Positions 34,676 through 45,094 of a stretch of 64,000 nt of DNA are shown in pieces. How positions within the stretch are numbered: the first letter of the stretch is position 1; every line of letters begins with the position of its first letter. The notes beneath the pieces were generated by a model that saw nothing but the letters and a program-made list of their open reading frames with translations, did no database searches and had not been told where the DNA came from. The stretch lies in NCBI GenBank assembly GCA_030533445.1, contig CM060068.1, positions 32,163,510 through 32,227,509 of the forward strand, in the 5' to 3' direction. Origin of the DNA: Cyprinodon diabolis (Eukaryota; Chordata; Actinopteri; Cyprinodontiformes; Cyprinodontidae). A program made the position numbers and the translations under genes.

Positions 34676-37600
34676 TGGGGAGGCCGGCGGACCCACTTAA
34701 GTTTTCGCACCCCACATCACCTCGTCTCTGCTTACGAGCGACTGTTCCCACGGCTCGTAAATCTCTAAACCTTTCAGCCCTAGTCGATTCGGGCTGTGAC
34801 TTCAATCTCTTAGATCACTCCCTAGTTCAGCAGCTCGGGATCGAGATGGTGCCCTTGTCCACGCCTCTCCAGGTATCCGCCCTGGATGGAGGCAGCCTTC
34901 CCCAAATAACCCACCGAACCCAACCCTTGGAGGTTGTTATATCGGGAAATCACCGTGAGCGGATCTCGTTTTTCGTTTTCCCAGTAAAACAAGCCCCGCT
35001 TGTCCTCGGTTATTCTTGGCTACAAGAACATAATCCCCATATAAACTGGGCGGAGCAGCGCGTCGAGTCTTGGTCCCCTGCGTGTCATTCTCGCTGTTTA
35101 CTCTCTGCGGTTCCCTCCAATCCTTCAGTGGATGGTCCAAATCAGTCTCTGGACACGGTCGATCTTAGTTTAATCCCGAAACAGTATCACGATTTTGGAA
35201 TGGTGTTTAACAAGAGCAGTACAGCTTCCTTACCGCTGCACCGCCCATACGATTGCGCAATTAACCTGTTACCCGGAGCACCGCTGCCCACCAGCCGCCT
35301 ATATAATATCTCCAGAGCTGAACGCCAGGCTCTGGAGAAGTACATCAGTGACTCCCTAGCCTCTGGTTTCATCCGTCTTTCTTCCTCTCCACTTGGAGCT
35401 GGCTTCTTCTTTGTGGGGAAGAAGGATGGAACCCTCCGTCCGTGTATAGAACTATCGTGGTCTTAATCAGATTACTGTAAAGAACAAGTATCCACTACCC
35501 CTTCTCTCTTCTGCGCTAGAGCTGGTCCAAGACGCCAAGATTTTTACCAAACTAGACTTGCGCAATGCGTACCATCTAGTTCGGATCCGCCAGGGGGATG
35601 AGTGGAAGACGGCTTTTAAGACCCCTCTGGGTCATTTTGAGTATTTGGTAATGCCCTTTGGGCTTTGCAATGCCCCATCCGTCTTTCAGGCTTTGGTTAA
35701 TGACGTCCTCCGGGACTACCTGAATGTTTTTGTCTTCGTTTACATTGATGACATTCTAATCTATTCCCGAAACCTCACTGAGCACATCCGTCATGTACGA
35801 CTCGTCCTTCAACGCCTGCTCGAAAATCGTCTGTTCGTTAAGGCTGAGAAGTGTGAGTTTCACCAGTCCTCTGTAACCTTCCTCGGTCTCATTTTAGAGG
35901 GGGGACAAGTCAGATCTGACCCTGTTAAGATTAAGGCGGTCCTTGACTGGCCCATACCTGAGACTCGAAAGCAGCTCCAGCGTTTTCTTGGCTTCGCAAA
36001 CTTCTATCACCGTTTCATATGGGGCTAAAGTCAAATAGCCACCCCCCTACATGCCCTCACCTCACCGAGGGACCCGTTCATTTGGAACCCTGATGCTAAC
36101 TCTGCGTTCGAGAAACTAAAGCAGAGGTTCTCCCAAGCACCTATCCTCGTGCACCCCGACCCTCTTAAACAATTCACTCTCGAGATAGATGCCTCTGACA
36201 CAGGGGTAGGTGCTGTTCTTTCTCAACAGTCCGCCACTGACCGTAAGCTCCACCCCTGTGCTTTTTTCTCTCGTCGTCTGTCCTCCTCAGAAAGAAATTA
36301 TGATGTGGGCGATAGGGAGTTATTAGCCATTAAACTGGCCCTGGAGGAGTGGCGCCACTGGCTTGAGGGGTCCGAGCAGCCCATCATTGTCTGGACGGAT
36401 CATAAGAACCTGGCCTACCTCCAGTCAGCTAAACGACTCAATCCTCGGCAGGCACGCTGGTCACTGTTCTTCTCCCGTTTCAACCTGTCGATTTCCTACT
36501 GCCCTGGCTCCAAGAACCTTAAGCCTGATGCTCTTTCTCGCCTCGATGCCCCACAAGACACAGATCCTGAACCAGGCCCCATCCTTCCATCCTCCTGCAC
36601 CTTTGGTGCTCTCCAATGGGAGATAGAGGATCTAATCTCCCGGGCTCTAGAGGACTTGCCTGTCCAATCTGTGCCCAAAACAAATCGTCCTACCGGCCCA
36701 CTGCTGGTTTACTTCAACCACTTCCTGTCCCAAGTCGCCCTTGGTCTCACGTCTCCCTAGATTTTGTGACTGGTTTGCCTCCCTCACAGGGAATGACGAC
36801 AATCCTAACAATCATTGACCGATTCTCCAAGGCCTGTCACCTCGTTGCCCTCCGTAGAATCCCCACGGCCTTTCAAACTGCTCAGCTCATGATTAAGCAT
36901 GTTTTCCGCTTGCATGGCCTCCCTCGGGACATTTTATCTGACAGGGGGCCTCAATTCACATCACGGGTCTGGAAAGAGTTTGCCTCTGCCCTAGGTGCCA
37001 GGTATACTCTTTCTTCAGGTTATCATCCCCAAACTAATGGTCAGACTGAGCGGCTAAATCAGGAACTCGAGGCAACCCTCCGTTGTCTCACTTCCTCCAA
37101 TCCGTCAGACTGGAGTAAATTCCTTCCTTGGGTAGAGTATGCCCATAACAGCCACACATCCACCGCCACTGGCTACTCTCCCTTTGAGGTCTCCTTAGGC
37201 TACCAGCCCCCCCTTCTTCCTTCAGATGAGAGACTAATCTCTATCCCATCGGTTGACAGCCATGTTCGTCGCTGCCGACAGTTCTGGGCTGAGACCGTCC
37301 AGGCTCTTCACAGAACTGCCGAACAGAACCGCAGATTCGCTGACCGGAGAAGAATACCAGCACCTCCCTATCGTGCCGGCCAGCGAGTCTGGCTGTTCAC
37401 CCGAGACTTACCCTCCAGATCGACCCCCCGCAAACTGGCACCCCGCTTCTCTGGACCTTTTACTATCAAATCCATTGTTAGTCCCACAGCTGTCCGTCTT
37501 CGCCTCCCCACACACTCCCGAGTGCACCCAACGTTTCATGTGTCCCAAATTAAGCCTATGCTCACCAGCACGTTGTGCCCTCCGGCCGTTCCCCCTCCGC

Positions 37601-37749
37601 CCACCCAGGATCTTCAGGGCCGCAGGATCCGGCGGATAGTGGCCTCCCATCCTCGGGGTAGGGGCTGCCAGTACCTCATCGACTGGGAGGACGGCAACCC
37701 CCAGGACCGATCGTGGGTGCCCGGCTCTGCCATCACAGATCAGTCCTGA
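34642..37749 (+). pseudogene. pol of gypsy element, multiply broken
   Basis: Polyprotein remnant with, in order: protease (VDSG at about 34783-34794); reverse transcriptase ([10 protein letters not shown] before the break, YIDD at 35741-35752); RNase H (EIDAS, DRELLAI, WTDHKN, PDALSRL, about 36180-36540); integrase core with D at 36760, D at 36940 and E at 37048, a D,D35E arrangement; a GPF motif near 37455; and a C-terminal chromodomain (YLIDWEDGNPQDRSWVPG, about 37672-37725). Breaks: an extra base near 35450, a stop at 36026-36028, and a deletion near 36660 that removes most of the HHCC zinc-binding domain and shifts the frame. It cannot make a working enzyme. Confidence 0.92.
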
Positions 37750-37812
37750 TCGACGACTTTCTTGCCTCTCGCCCCTCCACGTCTTCCTCTGGGTCGCCGG
37801 GTGGCGACCGTT

Positions 37813-37826
37813 GAGAGGGGGGGTGG
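37813..37826 (+). promoter_or_regulatory. Polypurine tract
   Basis: GAGAGGGGGGGTGG directly abuts the 3' LTR, the place where plus-strand DNA synthesis of LTR elements is primed. One T interrupts it. Confidence 0.75.
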
Positions 37827-38425
37827 TGTCAGGGCTCTGCCTTTCTCTCCCTTCTCTGCAGGTGGCTGGAGCTGACAGGTGGGCGTGGTACACACCTGTG
37901 GCTTGTTCAGCGGCGTGCGGCTCTGCTATTTAAGCAGCACTCTGACAGCTGATGGACGCCAGAGTGTTAACCTTGTTGGTACGCTTAGAGGCCTCTGTCT
38001 GTGACAGCTTCCTTTTTCTCAGCGCTAACCCAAGTCTCCTGTGTTTCAGCTGCCCCCGGATTCCTCCTCGGCCGCTGCTGCTCGGGCCCCTCCTCACAGA
38101 CTTCAATCACCTGCCACCGGTCGCTCAGTCACCTGCCAACTTCTCGGGAGGTTCCTCAGTGAGTCCGTCTCTCCACTCCCCCCTGCCCGGTTCCTTTATC
38201 CGGCGGTAGGTTTATTTAAAGTTTTCCCTATCTCGTTCTCCCTATCTCTGTGTCTAACTTTGGCTCTCACCGCAGATCGATCAGTCCTGCCTGCGCTGAT
38301 AGTCCACCTGCTCACCGTGCCGCAGCTCCCAGTGTTTGGTTCCCTCGCTGTTTAATTAAACGTCTGAAAATTGCTCTAGCCTTCTGTGTTGGTTCTGCAT
38401 GTGGGTCAAGCACCTCAAAACCATG

Positions 38426-38428
<3 letters not shown>
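37827..38428 (+). repeat. 3' LTR, full length
   Basis: 602 bp, TGTCAGGG to ATGACA. A TATTTAAG box lies at 37927-37934, and 31 bases after its first base comes GCCAGAGTGTT (37958-37968), the complement of the sequence just inside the 5' LTR. A TTTAATTAAA polyadenylation-like signal is near 38352. Confidence 0.92.

Positions 38429-38456
<28 letters not shown>
38429..38456. repeat. (TA)n microsatellite flanking the gypsy element
   Basis: Alternating TA right after the 3' LTR, mirrored by a short TA tract at 33339-33350 before the 5' LTR. Confidence 0.9.
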
Positions 38457-38461
<5 letters not shown>

Positions 38462-38499
38462 GATTCACAAAAAAAATTCAAGTGGAAGAACATTCTACA

Positions 38500-39720
38500 G
38501 CCTCATTCAACTCTGATATAGCATCCTTAACGTCCCTGGGTATGCTGCTGATAAGGTTGGGGATGGTCTCCTGAGGGATCTCCTCCCAGGCCTGGACCAA
38601 GCATCCACCAACTCTTCGACAGTTTGTGATGCAATGTGACATTGGTGAATGAATTGAGACATGATGTCCCTGAATGAATTAATGTCTGGGGGAATGGGCA
38701 GGCCAGTCCGTAGCTTCAATGCCTTCATCTTTGCTGAACTGCTGACAAACTCCATTCACATGAGGTCTGGCATTGTCCTGCATTAGGAGGAACACAGGGC
38801 CAAGCATATGGTCTCACAAGGAGCCTTTTGATCTCATCTCGATACGTAATGACAGTCATGCTACCCTGTCGCCAGCACATGGAGGGCTGTGCACCCCTCC
38901 AAAGAAATGACACCATTACTGACCCACTGCCAAACCGGTCATACTAAAGGATGATGCGGGCAGCAGTACACTCTACACGGTGTCTTCAGACTCTGTCATG
39001 TCTGTCACATGCCCTCAGTGTGAACCTTTCATCTGTGAAGAAAACGGGATGCCACTAGTGAATTTGCCTATCCTGGTGTTCTCTGGCAAAAGCCAAGCAT
39101 CCTGCATGATGTTTTACTCTTAGCCCAACATCATGCAAAAGCCAAGCATCCTGCATGATGTTAAACCCCCAACAGTGGATGTCAGGGCCCTCATACCATC
39201 CTCTAGGAGTCGGTTTCAAGTGGAGGACAAAGTACTCAAGAGTAGTACTTGAGGAAAAGAATTTATACTTATAGTGGAATCTTACTCAAGGACAAGTAAA
39301 AGTATTGTCAATAATCTACGCAGGTATTGAGTACTGAAGACTCACTTTTTAAAATACTTAAGTATTCAAAAGTAAAAATTTGATTTTCTAATATTGTTTT
39401 TTGAGTATTTTAGGTACTCAAAAAAAGTATTTATGTAAAGAAATCAAGTAAATGTACTTTGTTACTTTTCACCATTGTCGGTTTCTAACCGTTGCAGACA
39501 AATGCACATTTTTGGCCTGCTGAATGGGATTTTGTAGGGCTGTGGCAGTGCTTTTCCTATTCCTTCTTGCACAAAGGTGGATGTAGCGGTTTAACTACTG
39601 GGTTTTTGCACTCCTATGACCTCCTTCACATCTCCTGGTGTACTGGCCTGTCTCCTTATTGCCTTGAACTGAAGTTTTATTGAGCAACAGTTAGAGGCAA
39701 TCACTGCAATCAGTTTTTTT
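38500..39720 (-). mobile_element. Old Tc1-like transposon, degraded and split
   Basis: The minus strand retains transposase pieces: a 'TVITYRDEI' stretch, a 'QDNARPHV' catalytic block (second D, near 38770), and a C-terminal 'AWEEIPQET' stretch followed by 'ISSIP'. All have frameshifts and stops, and the 'SPDLNPIE' region (third catalytic residue) is lost. Sequence at 39485-39720 continues the same element upstream, interrupted by the miniature element at 39218-39477. It is unrelated at family level to the young Tc1 at 25503. Confidence 0.65.
39218..39477. mobile_element. hAT-like miniature element nested in old Tc1
   Basis: 260 bp flanked by the perfect 8-bp duplication TCGGTTTC (39210-39217, 39478-39485). 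Ends AAGTGGAGGACAAAGTAC and GTACTTTGTTACTTTTCACC are imperfect inverted repeats, and the interior is full of AAGTACT/AGTACTT words. It resembles the longer element at 42380-43011. Confidence 0.8.
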
Positions 39721-39825
39721 CCTCTAATGCTTAGGAAATTTGTAAGATTTCTGCACCTGCTGACGGGCATGTTGGTTACATACTTCATGAACAAGGTACA
39801 TTGATTTGTCTGGGACAGTTTGCTT

Positions 39826-40343
39826 TTAAAGCTACAGTGTGTAAATTTTAGCGACATCTAGCGGTCAGACTGCAGACTGCAGCAACATGAACATCTCCCC
39901 CCACCGCTTCTCCCCCCCAACAGTACGGCGAGCGTTACGGGACAAAATGTCTTCCACGACGTCCGCATCACCTACCTTCTCAAGTGATGAGGTTTGTTTA
40001 CATAGATAATTTTACAGATAGTATTTCATTAGTCTGTGTAGGGTATAGATTTCATGTAGAACTAAGATAATAAATATACCCGTTATTTTTTCTACATCGT
40101 TGTGACGTTTTGGCGATCTCGCAATCGCTAGTTTGTTGGCTCTGCGCTGCCGTAGCGCAAAGATGTCTGCCTCCATGGCTGTGAGACCCGCTCCTATGTA
40201 ATTATAAATAACGAATTCTAAGGCAACGCAAATATTAAGGTTAAGAGGCTGAGCTCATAGATGATGATAAATAACATAGTTATGTATAATATATTACATT
40301 TCTGACTGTATATCCCTGTAATTATTACACACTGTAGCTTTAA
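39826..40343 (+). mobile_element. TTAA-flanked miniature element, copy 2
   Basis: Same ends and interior as 19842-20360, about 97% identical, with the perfect terminal pair TTAAAGCTACAGTGTGTA and TACACACTGTAGCTTTAA. The short frame MSSTTSASPTFSSDE starts at 39947. Same orientation as copy 1. Confidence 0.8.
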
Positions 40344-40357
40344 GATTTTTTTTGATA

Positions 40358-40393
<36 letters not shown>
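40358..40393 (+). repeat. (ATG)n microsatellite
   Basis: Twelve ATG units immediately after the TTAA element. Confidence 0.9.
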
Positions 40394-40533
40394 CAATTAA
40401 ATCAATATTTTATTTTATCAAATTTTCATTTAGTAAATTTTCATTTAAAATTGATACATTTAGTTGTTAAACTGAGTGAAACTGAAATCCCTTACAATTG
40501 ATTTCATGACTATGGTGCTCATTAATCAGCTGT

Positions 40534-41178
40534 TAAAGGAATAGTACACCCAAAACATGATTAGCCTTCATTTTTTACTCACCCCCATGCTGAACAACAC
40601 CCTGGAGTACTTTTTTGATATCTCAAATGCATCTGGAGATCTGGGAGGCTTCTTGCTGTCTGCTGACATTCAAATAATGGAGGTCTATGGTGCCCGAGGC
40701 AGAAAGGTCCATAAAAGTCCACAAAAAACGTGTCAATATTCCTCCATACTGCTCGTCCAATGTATTCCAAGTGTCCTGAGTGGGTAGCGTCCATAATTTA
40801 CTCAAAACGAAGTCATTTAGAATGTTTTTTGAGCATAAACAGTAGTGTATAGGATTTCCTAAAAGCGCGTTCACGAGTCTACGGAAACCGCGGCAGACCA
40901 AACCAGATGAAAGTGCGCATTCAGCTCGGCAAAGAACTCATGCTCTTCCTCAACACTGAAGTCCTCAGACATTTTTCTTTCGTTGCTTCTTTCTTTGCAC
41001 AGGTAAACAGCACATTTCTTCTTCTACGCTTGCATTATCGGCAGAGCAGACGATTAGTAAGTAAGACAGCCATCAGTGATCTCAACATGACGGTAGAAGG
41101 TACTTTACACATGCTAAAATTGTTCTGTATTTATTTTTACTGGATGTCATGCTTTAACTTAGGTGTGAACTATTCCAT
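40534..41178 (-). mobile_element. Miniature element with GGAATAGT ends and short coding start
   Basis: The left end AAAGGAATAGTACACCC pairs with GGTGTGAACTATTCC near 41162-41176. On the minus strand 40871-40972 encodes 33 residues beginning MSEDFSVEEEHEFFAELNAH, highly acidic, with a stop codon. TTAA occurs at the left edge but the right edge is ambiguous. No transposase domain. Confidence 0.6.
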
Positions 41179-41559
41179 GTTTAGTTAGTAGATACAGTTA
41201 TCACCTAGCTCTAATCAGAACTTCCAATGGGGGTCGTCATGTTGTGATTCAGGTGTGGCTGTCTAACCAATGAGAGAGCTGGTTACATCCGAGGAGAAAC
41301 TGCGTTGGTAAAACTTGTTTTTCTGTGTTCTTAGAGACCAAAAGTGTCATGGAAATGCTGAATAAAGAGGGTAAAGTAAAAAGAAAACGCAACTGCTAAA
41401 AGGTTTTTAAATGCAATGCAATGCATGAATTAGGTTATATATAGGTATATATGAATAGGAAGTTTTTGAATCTCTGTGACAGACAGGCGAACTGTCCAGT
41501 GTGTTCCTGCCTTTCGCCCATAAACTGTTGGTGGTAGGCACCAACCTCATTATGACCCT

Positions 41560-41604
41560 GATGGATGGATGGATGGATGGATGGATGGATGGATGGATGG
41601 ATGG
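41560..41604 (+). repeat. (GATG)n microsatellite
   Basis: Eleven GATG units in an otherwise unremarkable stretch. Confidence 0.95.
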
Positions 41605-42371
41605 TTTTTAAACCTCTGTTGGGATATATAAGATTTAATATATTCAATTTACAATTCTACTTTAATTATTTAATCTAAAATGTGCAACACATTTAAAACT
41701 GTATTTCTAATTTATTATTTTAATGTCTCATTTTAAATGGTTATATTGCTTTTTTAGTGACTCTCCTTGTCATCATAGTTTTGTGTATTTGTGTGAGCAT
41801 TATTTATGTATTTGCGTTTGATTTACACCTCTCAGCCACATATGTTCCCCAATTGAATCAAATGTTGTGAGATAAACAACCAGAGCATTATTGGTGATAT
41901 CATCATCATCGAAACTTTACTAAATAGTTTAAAAGAACAATAATCAAAAAAATACATGGACATTTCCTAGTTTGAAGAGATTGATAAACAATTCACAAAA
42001 TAATATTTGATAATACTTGTAGATTGCAAAGAAAAAATTTTCTCTATTCTAAAAATCAACCGGTCTGTCCTGTCATCACAGAGGGAGAAAATAAATTAGA
42101 CCCAATTCACACATTTTTATCAGTATAAACCACTTTCTTATTACAACAAATGCCTTAAAGAGATAGTTGTTCTGTCAAGTTATTATCAGTTATAGCTTCT
42201 TTGGGTTTGACAGAAAGATTGAAGTGAGTTAATAAAAAGCAAAAATAATGTTCAGGGTCATGGAAGGTTAACAGCAAGTCAAAGGACCCCCTTTTTTGTT
42301 GTACATACAACTTATACTTGTATGTTAAACCCATACACTAAAATACTTAATTATTTCAATGTTGACATTTC
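41605..42371. other. Gene-free stretch
   Basis: AT-rich; nothing recognised. Confidence 0.5.
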
Positions 42372-42379
42372 ATAACCAC

Positions 42380-43011
42380 CAGAGATGGGAAGTAACGAAA
42401 AACAAATAGTTCGTTACTGTACTCAAGTTCATTTTTCTGATATTTTTACTTTACTTTACTACTTTTTATGGCGACTTTTTACTTCTACTCCTTACATTTT
42501 TAAACAAATATCTGTACTTTCTACTCCTTAAATTTTAAAAAATTGGCTCGTTACTTTAGTTTTGAATCATTTCAATGGAGTTACCGTTATTATTTTTCAC
42601 GTCATCAATACCAAATTCAATCTACCGGTAATTCGATGGGAATCTACGTTGCATTTGACGCAGCACTACAAGATGAATCGACAGATTCGGCTGTATTCAT
42701 TCGCGGCAAATCATTGCAGCTTGGTGGCGGTGGCGTTAGCATAGTAGTATGGACGACGAGATGATTGAAAATGAACACAACAGAGATCTAGTCCTATTGG
42801 CAGACATCCATTTAAAATGTAGGCAACGGCATGAAAAAAGTGGTTTCTACTTTGACTTTTATACTTTAAGTAAATTTACATGCCTGTACTTTGTTACTTT
42901 TACTTGAGTAAAGAAGTTTAATCAGTACTTCCACTATTACCAGAGTATTTTTTAACACAAGTATCTGTACTTTTACTCAAGTACGGAAAGTGAGTACTTT
43001 TACCATCTCTG
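42380..43011. mobile_element. hAT-like non-autonomous element
   Basis: 632 bp starting CAGAGATGGGAAGTAACG and ending TACTTTTACCATCTCTG, inverted ends with a CAGAGATGG core, flanked by ATAACCAC and CTAACCAC (7 of 8 match). Both sides contain stretches of TACTTT/AAAGTA words. Open frames in the centre (42543-42764) overlap the element and show no protein family. Confidence 0.8.
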
Positions 43012-43019
43012 CTAACCAC

Positions 43020-44747
43020 TAGTGTAGCTTGTTCTTCCTGACTAGCTGTTAGCCTCCCCTACTACTTCCAGGAGTTATTTACTGTTCTACAAGCTAAGTG
43101 CTTTATGGCAGCTGTCTATTACAGGTTAGAAAAAGGTACAGAGAAAAATGTTCACACAGCTTCAGTTAAAAACACAGGATACCATCCCTTTAATAACAAA
43201 AAATGAGCAGATATGTAATAGAAAGAACATGTTCTGTCAATAGAAACACATGGGTACAAGGGGAGGAAAAAAATAACCTGGAGCCATTATTTGTTCTGTT
43301 TGAAGTTATTTCATGCTGTTCAGATTAGTGTTTACCATTTAACAGATTTTGGGAAATTGCAATTTTCTGGATTTTTGTGATTTATTATGTTTTCTATAAT
43401 TTTTTTTTTTGTTGGGTGTTTTTTTTATATATATATATATATCTTTCTTTTCTATCTCTTTTAATAGTAAAGCATTGTTTTGGGCGTGTGGTCTTTCTTT
43501 TTTTTTTTAAATCCAGTACCGTTTTCTGAAATCAATTTATTATAAGGTAATTTATTGGCAGAAAGTGAGAAACGGTCAAAGCAAGAAATAATATGTTTTC
43601 AGACCTGTAATCGAAAGGGAACTGATTTGAATTTCCATCTCATTTTCTAAAGCAATAGAATACTTACAAGTTTTGAATACCATATTCACTAACAGTTCCT
43701 TATAATACTGTAAGTAAATAAGGCATCAGTCATTTAGTAGGATTACGTGGGCTTTTGTCATAACTAAGAATTTGTAAATTTAGAAAATGAGTATTAGTCT
43801 CTTTTTATTCCAACAGTTTACTCCAAAATATGTTCAACTAGATATTTCTTTCTAACATATTTTGGGAAGATAAACGTAGATTAACTCTTTAAATTTCTGA
43901 TGTAGATTTTAATATATCTTAGTATTTATAAATGTTCCCTTTGTACTTCTTTAAGCCTCCTCTCATGCTCCAGGGTTTGGATTTGACTTAATTACTTTTT
44001 GTTTAGAACGACATATAGAATAAAATGGGTGTTTTACCTGGTACAGAAACCTGAAACGTCCCTGAGCTGAAAAAGGTTTTCTGTTTAAAGGTTAAGGTTG
44101 CAGTAAATCTTGTAAATAGCCTCTCTGACATCTCTTGAGCATGTTACTGTAAATGCACTCCAAGCAACTAAATCATTTAACACCTAATCAATACTTTTCA
44201 CATTGCACCATAAACACGCTTTAGTCAGATTCCTGGTTGAGGAAGCTGTTATGACTGTGGTTAACTGTAAAAATAAGGTTCACTTTTACTTTTATGAATA
44301 TGAGTATAAGAAATGTAAATATTTTAATCAAAGTACCAGAGATAAGATTATTTGGATCTCAACTTTGGTAAAGTTTTTAAAAGCTCTGTGTGTGTGGAGC
44401 TTTGACAAGTCTACAGAGTCTAAGCTGTGCCATGCTGCCATCACCTGGTCAATTCATTTAAAGCAACCTTTGAAACAACCTTTACTGTCAGTTTTACAGC
44501 AGAAATTGCAACCTGTCTGAAGTGGTCGGTCCTAAACTCAACAAACATGAAATGGCAGAAGTCAAACAGATGTGGTGCATTTGAAAAGCAGAAGGATGAC
44601 ATCACGCATCACTCATGGCTAGATTTGCTCACTCCGCCCTCACAGAGCTAAGTTGCTGAAGAGAAATGACCTTTTAAATGTGGTGCAGCAACCAAACATC
44701 AACCTTTAACAACCCACACCTTCTTCCTATGGAGCATCTAAGACCCC
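43020..44747. other. Gene-free stretch
   Basis: AT-rich with a T-run and short TA tract near 43401-43442. An open frame at 44203-44520 (105 codons) has no recognisable domain and is probably chance; it lies on the strand opposite gpr18. Confidence 0.4.
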
Positions 44748-44753
44748 TTTATT
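44748..44753 (-). terminator. Possible polyadenylation signal of gpr18
   Basis: TTTATT on the plus strand is AATAAA on the minus strand, about 340 bases past the gpr18 stop codon. It is the first such signal seen downstream; use is unproven. Confidence 0.4.
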
Positions 44754-45094
44754 CTTCTTTGTTGAGGTTTCGATGCTTGTGCTGAATTACTTCATGTTCT
44801 GTTTTAAAACACTTATATTTGAACCTGCACGCATCACACCTGAGCCGCAGAAGCTTTCTATATCAGAGAAGAAAAATAAAAGGAACGGCAAAACAACTCA
44901 AGTCTCATGGGTGAGTCAATCAGCTCTGAACACAGATGTTTTCGCCACAACACCAGCACTCCCATACTGTGAGTATAAATTGCACTTGGAAAATTAATTG
45001 CAGTTTCTTGATCCTTCAGGTAATTATACATGAACAGTACACAGTGATGCATTCAGCGTGCATATTCTTGGAACAGTATCTGTGCCATGAAGTT

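Larger units (their letters stand above)
33351..38428 (+). mobile_element. Ty3/gypsy chromodomain retrotransposon, defective
   Basis: 5078 bp from TGTCAGGG to ATGACA, with LTRs at 33351-33689 and 37827-38428. ATATA on both sides fits a 5-bp target duplication, although the site is a (TA)n tract. The order is gag, protease, reverse transcriptase, RNase H, integrase, chromodomain, the order of Ty3/gypsy chromoviruses such as the sushi group of fish. Breaks seen: one-sided LTR deletion, a gag frameshift near 34375, a pol frameshift near 35450, a stop at 36026-36028, and loss of the integrase zinc-binding part near 36660. In the shared LTR sequence I count two substitutions and one 2-base indel, so insertion was recent. 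Confidence 0.93.

Noticed and set aside
41560..41604. Regular short repeats as a CRISPR-like array
   Set aside because: Tandem microsatellites without spacers, in a vertebrate genome.
44203..44520. 105-codon plus-strand frame downstream of gpr18
   Set aside because: No domain, ordinary AT-rich composition, no splice or start evidence; chance is the likelier explanation.
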